A DNA stretch of 64,000 nucleotides from Pomacea canaliculata (lineage: Eukaryota; Mollusca; Gastropoda; Architaenioglossa; Ampullariidae), in contig NC_037590.1 of assembly GCF_003073045.1 (NCBI RefSeq), positions 25,322,449-25,386,448 of the forward strand, in the 5' to 3' direction. A program made the position numbers and the translations under genes. Under the pieces are notes generated by a model. It was not told the DNA's origin and searched no databases. It was given only the letters and a program-made list of their open reading frames with translations. The stretch's first letter is position 1. Each line of letters begins with the position of its first letter. Of this stretch, positions 56,813-64,000 are shown one piece after another.

Positions 56813-58744
56813 TTGTCTCGGGGATGCAGAAGAAGGTGGGATAATAAATCAGATGGTTGAGTAGATGGGGTGTCCAACATCGGTTAGAACTCTGGGGGAC
56901 AGACTTTTCGCTTGGGGCTCGTTGTGACCTCATGTTCCCATGCAGACTCGCAGGCTTGTTTTAGTGTGATCCCATCTAGATCGTGTGTTCATCTGCAGGC
57001 CTTGAGAGATTGGTTTTAGAGTGTTAACGACCTCTAGCTAACGTTCGGCTTTGATTTCTGTTGCACGTTCAACGATTTACAGACTGTGATACATAATTTA
57101 CAGGTGTGGTTGCGCTAGTGAGCAGGTGGACTTGGGGTTCTTGCTGTGGTATGTGGAGATGGTACTCTTACATTTGTCTTAGTTCTAGCTAGAAGCTACC
57201 ACCGCGTACAACGCACCCTAGTACACATGCGAGTGCAATGTATTTTTTCAAAAGTTCCAAACTGTCGGACTTGGCTAAGGTGAGAAGGAAGAACTTTGGG
57301 ATTTTTAGCTAAAAATCGTCCTGAGCGCCCTTGATGTTTTATACTGGTGAATGCAGATGTAGTCAAGATAGCTACCACACTGCAGGCGTTGGTAGGCAGG
57401 CAGCATTGTTCTGAATAATAATCTGTTCAGCTTCACATCAGGTAAACCAGAGAGAAAATTTGCGACCGCATCGAGAGACACGAATCTTCTCAACACGTCG
57501 AAGGCGAACGTTTAGTGCTCTACAAAGCTGATTGTGGACCTCCATAGGAGGACATCTCTAAGCAAACCAGTGTTACTTGAGGAATCAGAAAATGCAATCG
57601 GATGATTTGCATCTCAAACCCCAGAAGATGAAAGCTGTTCCCATAAAATAATTTGCTACCAAGTGTTGGATTGTTTTGGAGACAAGTATGCTTGTTATAC
57701 CAGCAACATGCCAAGATTCGTGTTTCATTTCTTAGTTATTCGCTCTGCTTCTGTGATTTCTACATTTCTCGGGTATTAAGGGTATAAGTACCCCCTCCCC
57801 GTTTCCATGAAACAACTACATCAGACACAATGTGTGTGCGCCATGATCTGCTGTCTTCTTTGGGGCACTGGTTATCTCGCTAATAATTACAATAACAACA
57901 AAATAACCCACCGTTCAATTCCCATGATAACAAACAAGATCAAAGGCAGCGGATATTTTGTAATGTATTCATAACTGACAATATTTAGCCGTTGGACACG
58001 ATCGTCAGCAGGTGTTCTGGGCACGGTTACCTGTTGCTGGATACGATCACAAGTTCATGATGTGACTGACTCTGGTCGTGTTTTTATTTATTGCAAGCAA
58101 TTTATTGTTCTCGTGAGTAACAGTTCTGTGCCTCTGAAATAAAATGATCAAGGCAAAATATCTTTGCTTTCTGTTGCCTGTGTGTGAGATGGGTTAGACG
58201 TCTGTGTCTGTCGACAGGCTGTCAATTTATTCTGCATGCTTATATTAATTAGCACGCGTACTCACATCCGGGCTGCCCCATGATGACATGATGTCAGGCA
58301 CGAGACAGAAGGCCGAGCAATTAATGTACATGAAAGGCGACAAGGGCAAGTGTGTTTAGAACTTGTGTTTACACTCTCGACATGCTCTCTCTGTATGTAC
58401 ATATACACACCCTACCATCCCTCTCTCATGCGCGCGCGCTCCGGCTGGTGCATGCCTGACGTGTAAATGTCGACTGCCAAAGTTCAAAACCCACCTTGCA
58501 GCTTCCTCAGGTGCTACAACAACCGGGCAGATGTCACTAGTAGGTGCACATTCCCTTCGCCAGGTGTCAGCGTGTGCGCTGGAGTTGGGGAAAGGAGGAT
58601 TGCGCACAGCCGCGACAGACGCTGCATACTCACAGAAAGAGAGGGTCAGGGGTCAGTCTGAAAAGTTTTTTTTTTGTTGATTGGACACACTTAGTCACAT
58701 GTGGCTATTTCTCACAGACGGTCGGACTAGCTATTAACCACAGC
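56813..58744. other. intergenic, no gene seen
   Basis: Mixed composition. GC-richer patch near 58380-58640 with overlapping open frames on both strands and a GCGCGCGC run, none with a recognised domain or phased splice sites. Confidence 0.45.
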
Positions 58745-58849
58745 TTTCACTTGACTTGGTCGAGCCTAATGAGATCAACAAACTTCAGATAAACAGTCTG
58801 AGTTACATGATAAATAAATACAATCAATTTTATTTGTTAGTAATATTAA
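58745..58849. repeat. block A, downstream copy
   Basis: 105 bp identical by eye to 46487-46591. Flanked left by CTATTAACCACAGC and right by ATTATTTCCAAGG, neither of which occurs at the intronic copy. Confidence 0.92.
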
Positions 58850-61795
58850 ATTATTTCCAAGGAATGAATAAATAATATTAGTCTGATTTTTAAGTAATAT
58901 TAGAAATGTAACTTATATATAGCTATTTCTAAATAATATAAGATATAAGAAATAAATGTAGCTGCTCTTACAGTTAGTACTGAGTACTATTAAAATTAAA
59001 TGCCGCTACTCTCACAACCGCATTTATCTGATTTATGTAACAAACTTTGTAGGTGGTCAGTGATGGTCTTAGTTTCATAAATGTTGTCTTAACTGTCAAA
59101 TCTGGTATAGTATTCATAGTATCTGGCAGCTGCACCATCAAGCATACTGGAAGCTGTCATCAAATGAATTACAACAGCTGTCTGCTACTTCACAATTCTT
59201 AGGTTAAAAGTCACAAATCAAATCTTTTCGCTGAAAACAAAAGGAATAATTTTTTTAGTTAATTAATCCACCTCATGGTGACATTTTCTGTGTCTAAGGA
59301 TTCACACAGACATTTCTGTGTCTTGCCAGAAAGCGCACGTGGTCTACTCAATGCTTCCACCGTCTTCTTCCTTTTTCTCTCGGAGCCACAATGAGTATTG
59401 AACCAACAACCAACCATTTTAACGGCCGACAGCTGACGTCCTTATGGTTCTCTTTACATCACTAATGTTAGTTGAACTCTATCGGCATGATTACACTAAC
59501 TTGAGCAATAACAATTACATTACAAATAAGTAGAATATGGCGATGTTTGTTTATTTCTGAGAGAGACAAAAAGAGGGACAACAAAACACGATAACTTATA
59601 TTGCTATATTGTTTTGTGACCTGGTAACGAAGTGGGAGCTGAATACAACATAGATGTTTATAAATGAAATGGTTATGATTCGACATAAAGGGCAAAGCAA
59701 GTCAAATGGTAAGCTGGGCGTGACAGTAGCATAGACATATCACTAGACAAGGGACAGTCAGCATATACTTGTAAAGCACTTACTTCGACACTTGCACAGT
59801 GTCAGGGTTTGAAACAGTCATAAAGATATGTGAGCATGCAAGGTGCAAAAAGTCGTTGAACAAGGCTGACATGGTAGGTCGGATGAATGAGTTAAGTATT
59901 TTGTTGGCAGGAGCTTGAGTCCAGAATAAGTGTTGTAAACATCGTGAAGGAACATCACCGACACCGCACACCTACAAGCCTGACTCAGATGAGGCAATAC
60001 AGTGTCGGGCCATTAAGCACCGGTCCAGTAATCTGGGATTTCGCTTAAGCTGCGCAAAATGCTTGGATCCCTTTTTTTTTTTGTTGAGACAATTCGGCTC
60101 TTACGGACCTGGATATGTGGACATGTCCTCTAAAACACTGGAGAAAGGTGTTGACAGCCGGCATTTGGGCATTTTGAATGTCCGTGATTGACATTCTATG
60201 CACTATCGCGGATTAAAATATTTAAATGCTGGTTTATAACTTCAAGGAGGTATTTATAGACTAATAGTCTTTTATTTATCAATAAACAATAAAATAACTT
60301 ACAATGAAATTCAAATATTAATCTGTTTTATCCACGCTGAGTGTCAGCGTTATGGAGGCCGCAATTTTATTTTTAAGTCGATAATCTGATAAAACTTGAA
60401 ATTGTATAAATATGAGTCACAAGCCCAACATAAATCACTTCAGTTTCTGAATGTATAGCGAAACATCGTATTAGTTTTAAATATGTTTACACCATGAGTA
60501 ATAAACATAAAGCACGCTTCATATGATGTTGAGCAAAAGCTGGATGTCATCGACAGAATACGGAGCGGGGAAACTCGCATTAAAGGTCAACCTGTAATTT
60601 ATGCATTATCAATAAATATTTAAGCTGCGGACTACCTAAACCCCAATCACCGCAGCTAATGGCCCCACACACTGTACTGAAAGTAGACAATCACATCACA
60701 GCTGCAGGAGCTCGCAGCAGAAAGTCAGAGTCCTGACCAGTAAATGTGTGTAGTAGACTTCTATAACAGATTATAGTAGACTTCTATGGTAGATATAATC
60801 AGTAGATGTATGTAGTAAATTTTCCCACCGTAAATCCGCTTTACAAAAACAATTAACTAGACAATAAACAGACTCGAGTACTCACGAGGGTTTATAGCAC
60901 AGACACTGTCAGATCACTATACGCCGTTGCTGACGGTTAGGACTAAAGTCTCACTTTTATGGTGACCTCGGTATTTTTTTATCAGTCATAATAGCTAGAT
61001 ATTTTTTCTATGTATCGTGGCCATTTATACGTGTCAAAAGACAGGGTATAATAAACAGGCATACTGCTGCTACCTTAGCATTTTATACAAACATATTGTA
61101 CCTAAGTTAGTATTGCACACAGGCCGAGTGGTACATGTACAGTTTGACTATCTTCACCGACACAAGTCCTAAGGCGTACTGTGATATGCTCACTAAAATT
61201 TCACTAGGAAAATGTGTTAATTCACGGTTTTGTTTGATCAATTACGAAATTAATCTGTTATTTTGTGAGTGACACACACACACGTCTACAAATAAATACA
61301 TACATACATAAATACATACATACACATGTGTATGAATATGTGTGAGGGGCGTTCCTATTCTTTAACGTAAAGCACGGTTTGTGTATATAAATATAAAACA
61401 TACTGTAAACTCGCTGAGCTGGTATAGTGCAGCGATTCGATTCCATCTTTCAAAATACAGTCTTCACGAGTCAATGGCTGCTGATACAGTCCGAGACGAC
61501 AGTTGCTACAATTCTCTACACACACACACACATATTGTGTACAACGTATTCTCTACACACACGTATTGTGAGCATCAGTTATACTCTCGACAGAACACAG
61601 GAGCAGGCGACCCTCATCAGCAGAGAATACATCATTAATGACACTGCGCCACCTTCGTGTCAGTTACCTGTCCCTCACCTGCCGTGCGGATACGGAAGCG
61701 GCGGGCTGAGGTCTGAATACGCATGTGCAGAGGTGTGTGTGTGTTGGAAGAGGCGGAATGACTAACTCTCATCTGATCCCGATTCTCTCTCTCAG
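58850..61795. other. intergenic, no gene seen
   Basis: AT-rich. Contains a repeated GTAGTAGACTTCTAT word near 60749-60790, T runs near 60070, an AC run and an (ATAC)n tract near 61272-61325, and AC microsatellites near 61515-61560. The last 150 bp are GC-richer and may include the promoter or 5' UTR of the gene starting at 61802. Confidence 0.45.
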
Positions 61796-63656
61796 GTAGC
61801 CATGGCGGCACCACAGAAGCCTGCTTCGTTTGACCAATGCCTGGCGACGCTGAGAGAACAGAAGGTAAGAAGCAGTCCATGTTTTACTAACGACTTGCTC
61901 ACCGCGCAGCAGCTTCAGTAAACAGGTGTGTCAGGTGTCACATACTGTCAGTGTGTAGTCAGCCACGAATGAGGTCAAAGAATGTGTGCAGCGAGCGCTG
62001 GGTCTGTCGCCGGATCGCACACATCAAGCGATGAGGACGTTGTAGTGGAAATCGTTGTCATCAATGTATTGTCAGGGACAGGCTGTCGAGGTTGTTAACT
62101 GCCTGCACGCGACGCAGTCAGTCGTACGTCCTGAGACGTGTGTGTGTGTGCTGCAGTAAGAATGTGTGTGTGTATGCTACAGTGAGTAAGAATGTGTGTT
62201 TGTGTGCACACACGAGAATGTCGCATGTCCCACATCAGAGAGTTGACGCCCTCTCTCATCGACATCCTTAGTGAATGACTCAGACCTTTTGATTGCATTG
62301 CATTGAAGATGACAGTCCATGCTAAACACACAGACAGACAGATAGACATATTCACGGCGAGTCCGATGATGATGAGACTGTTCGCTCAATCGTCATCAAG
62401 TTTTTTTTTTTTTGTTTTTTTTTGGTGTGTTGCATCTTTCAGTTTTAATAAAATGCTGCAGTAGTTTAATTCATTGTCAAATCTTTGTGGATGCTGTCAT
62501 TAGTAGTGCGTAACAAGTTTTCCAGGTTACTATTTCTTTCTCTCGCATTTACTGGTCAATCATACGTTCTTCATCGTGTTACAACTTCCAATTTGATGAT
62601 GAGGATGATGCATGCTATGGAGCCCGTAATTGTACTCAATGACAATGAGATAAAATTATGGGCCAGCTGTAGTGCTGCACTTGTTGACCTCGGTGAAGGT
62701 TCTGCCGTGTGAAGAGAGCAGGCGAGGGCAGATTATTACTTGAACTCTGCCTTTCTGAGCATTGTCATCATACCTGACGCACCTGTCAATCTTGGCCTCT
62801 AGTGACACTTTGACCCCACGCAACACCAGTACGCAGTGTACATAATTTCCTCCCCTCCCTACAACACCGACTCTCACCGTTGCACCACTCCATGATGTCT
62901 CACAATCTTATGTTGCAGGTGAAGATTTGCAACTCGAACTTTGAGAATAACAACATCGCCATTCAGCAGGCTCTGGATGAGCTCCGAGAAGAAAGAGAAC
63001 TAATCCGAAATGTCGAACAACAACTTAAAGACTTAGGCAAAACAAAGGTACTAATAAGTAATATCTATGTTAGTTAGACCACGTATGCAAGAAAAATCCA
63101 CTAGCATTTAAACTTCCTTACATATTGAGAGTACACACCTAGGGGCAGTTGCAATGGCGCTTGTGAGGAACATAGAGCCCTCGGCTTAGATGTCGTCTCA
63201 GATGACATACTAATTGCCGATCTTTCCACAGATGACCAGGAGTTGTATTCGATTTCCTCTTCCTTTTCACATCCCTTTAAAATTAAATCTTGATAGAAGC
63301 AGTGTCCTATATAATAAACTAACCTAACAAAGCCATTTATGGTAAAACTGCGCTTCTGCCTCTCTTCACTCCCAGTCTCCTAGATACACGCACACATACA
63401 CAAAGGTACACACACACAATATTCGTTAGACTATGTTGGCTCAGGCTCATAATTGTTATCATTATGCTTCAACTTACTTTGTGTATCATGTCTTATGTCG
63501 CGTATATTATGTGTGTGTGTGGAGGAGGGAGAGAACGATGTTTTATTTACTTTATTCCCCTTTGTTTGTGTAATTAGATTGTAATTAGTTGTTGCTATGG
63601 TGCAGAGTCACACACGAGAATGGATGACAGCGGAGGAAGAGCATGACATCACAGAG
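61796..63656 (+). CDS. 5' part of an unidentified coiled-coil protein gene (runs off the window)
   Basis: Three phased exons: 61796-61864 (ATG at 61802, good context GTAGCCATGG, preceded by acceptor CTCTCTCTCAG, so an untranslated exon lies upstream), 62919-63047 and 63606-63656; all introns phase 0. The translation starts MAAPQKPASFDQCLATLREQ, then KVKICNSNFENNNIAIQQAL and a charged helix (LDELREERELIRNVEQQLKD), then SHTREWMTAEEEHDITE. Residues from about 35 to 64 have strong coiled-coil character with heptad-spaced Leu/Ile. The exon 3 donor ITE/GTGAGT shows the gene continues to the right. I do not recognise the family. The acidic end and coiled coil suggest a structural or adaptor protein, but that is a guess. 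Confidence 0.75.
62138..62214. repeat. GT-rich imperfect tandem repeat
   Basis: Three units of (GT)n joined by GCTGCAGTAAGAAT and GCTACAGTGAGTAAGAAT. Lies in the first intron of the coiled-coil gene. Confidence 0.75.
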
Positions 63657-64000
63657 GTGAGTGTGCACAGTGATGTTTGTAGGATTGTTCAGTTTGTCAA
63701 CTACTATCCTAGAGCTTTGCATAACAATAAAAAAAAAATAAATTACAATTGAAGTTTTCAATATTAAGCATCTCTGGTCAAGCTTACAGTATGACATATT
63801 AAAATTTGCTTTTTTATTTTGCTTTTACTGTGAAGATGTAACATAATGTGAAAAGTACGTTTTAGAATATTGTTGAGAACCCAGTGAGAGAGAGAGCAAA
63901 CATGCGAAGACGAAGAAAGGTTTTGCTTGCTCTACTGAGGCCATGTTTGCGCTACTCGTCGTCGGCTTTTTCCCCATTTTTTTTTTTTTTAACCTGTCGT
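63657..64000. other. intron of the coiled-coil gene
   Basis: Follows the donor of the third coding exon. AT-rich with A and T runs; no further exon seen before the window ends. Confidence 0.6.

Overview
The window looks like animal nuclear DNA, most likely from a lophotrochozoan and probably a gastropod or other mollusc (inference). It is AT-rich, its protein-coding genes have GT-AG introns, and it carries old non-LTR retrotransposon pieces, tRNA-derived SINEs and small hAT-type DNA transposons. The translations of those non-LTR pieces resemble families I associate with molluscan genomes. No bacterial operon, CRISPR array, rRNA gene or intact virus-like element was seen.

Layout. 1-1000: a possible last exon of an unidentified gene, then a LINE reverse-transcriptase scrap. 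2.6-15.7 kb: two galactose-3-O-sulfotransferase (GAL3ST-family) genes in divergent orientation. The minus-strand copy (2909-4345) has no intron. The plus-strand copy (12062-15609) has one 2.3-kb intron that holds a hAT element with a perfect 8-bp target duplication and several tandem repeats. A minisatellite lies just past the stop of the first gene. 16-25 kb: mostly non-coding, with LINE and SINE remnants and one GC-rich block that could be an upstream exon or promoter. 25.7-52.8 kb: one large gene of at least 18 coding exons (about 1290 codons) on the plus strand. I assign it to the ITPRID / KRAP / SSFA2 / TESPA1 family, which anchors inositol-trisphosphate receptors to actin. Every exon junction was phased by hand and fits. 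53-55 kb: its probable 3' UTR, containing a dispersed repeat and a duplicated block. 61.8 kb to the end: the first three coding exons of another plus-strand gene, encoding a small coiled-coil start I cannot name.

How the genes relate. The two sulfotransferases are paralogues that would act in the Golgi, moving sulfate from PAPS to the 3-hydroxyl of galactose. The ITPRID-like protein would work at the ER-cytoskeleton interface. Nothing suggests that these genes form one pathway.

The most striking non-gene structure is a 650-bp segment in an intron of the ITPRID-like gene (46487-47136). It is a fusion of two blocks that also exist, apart, 7 and 12 kb downstream. The 546-bp block differs between copies by only three single-base indels and no substitutions. 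Several conserved exons also need single-base frame corrections. Together these raise the possibility of unpolished indels or misassembly in this contig, which should be ruled out before any biological reading.
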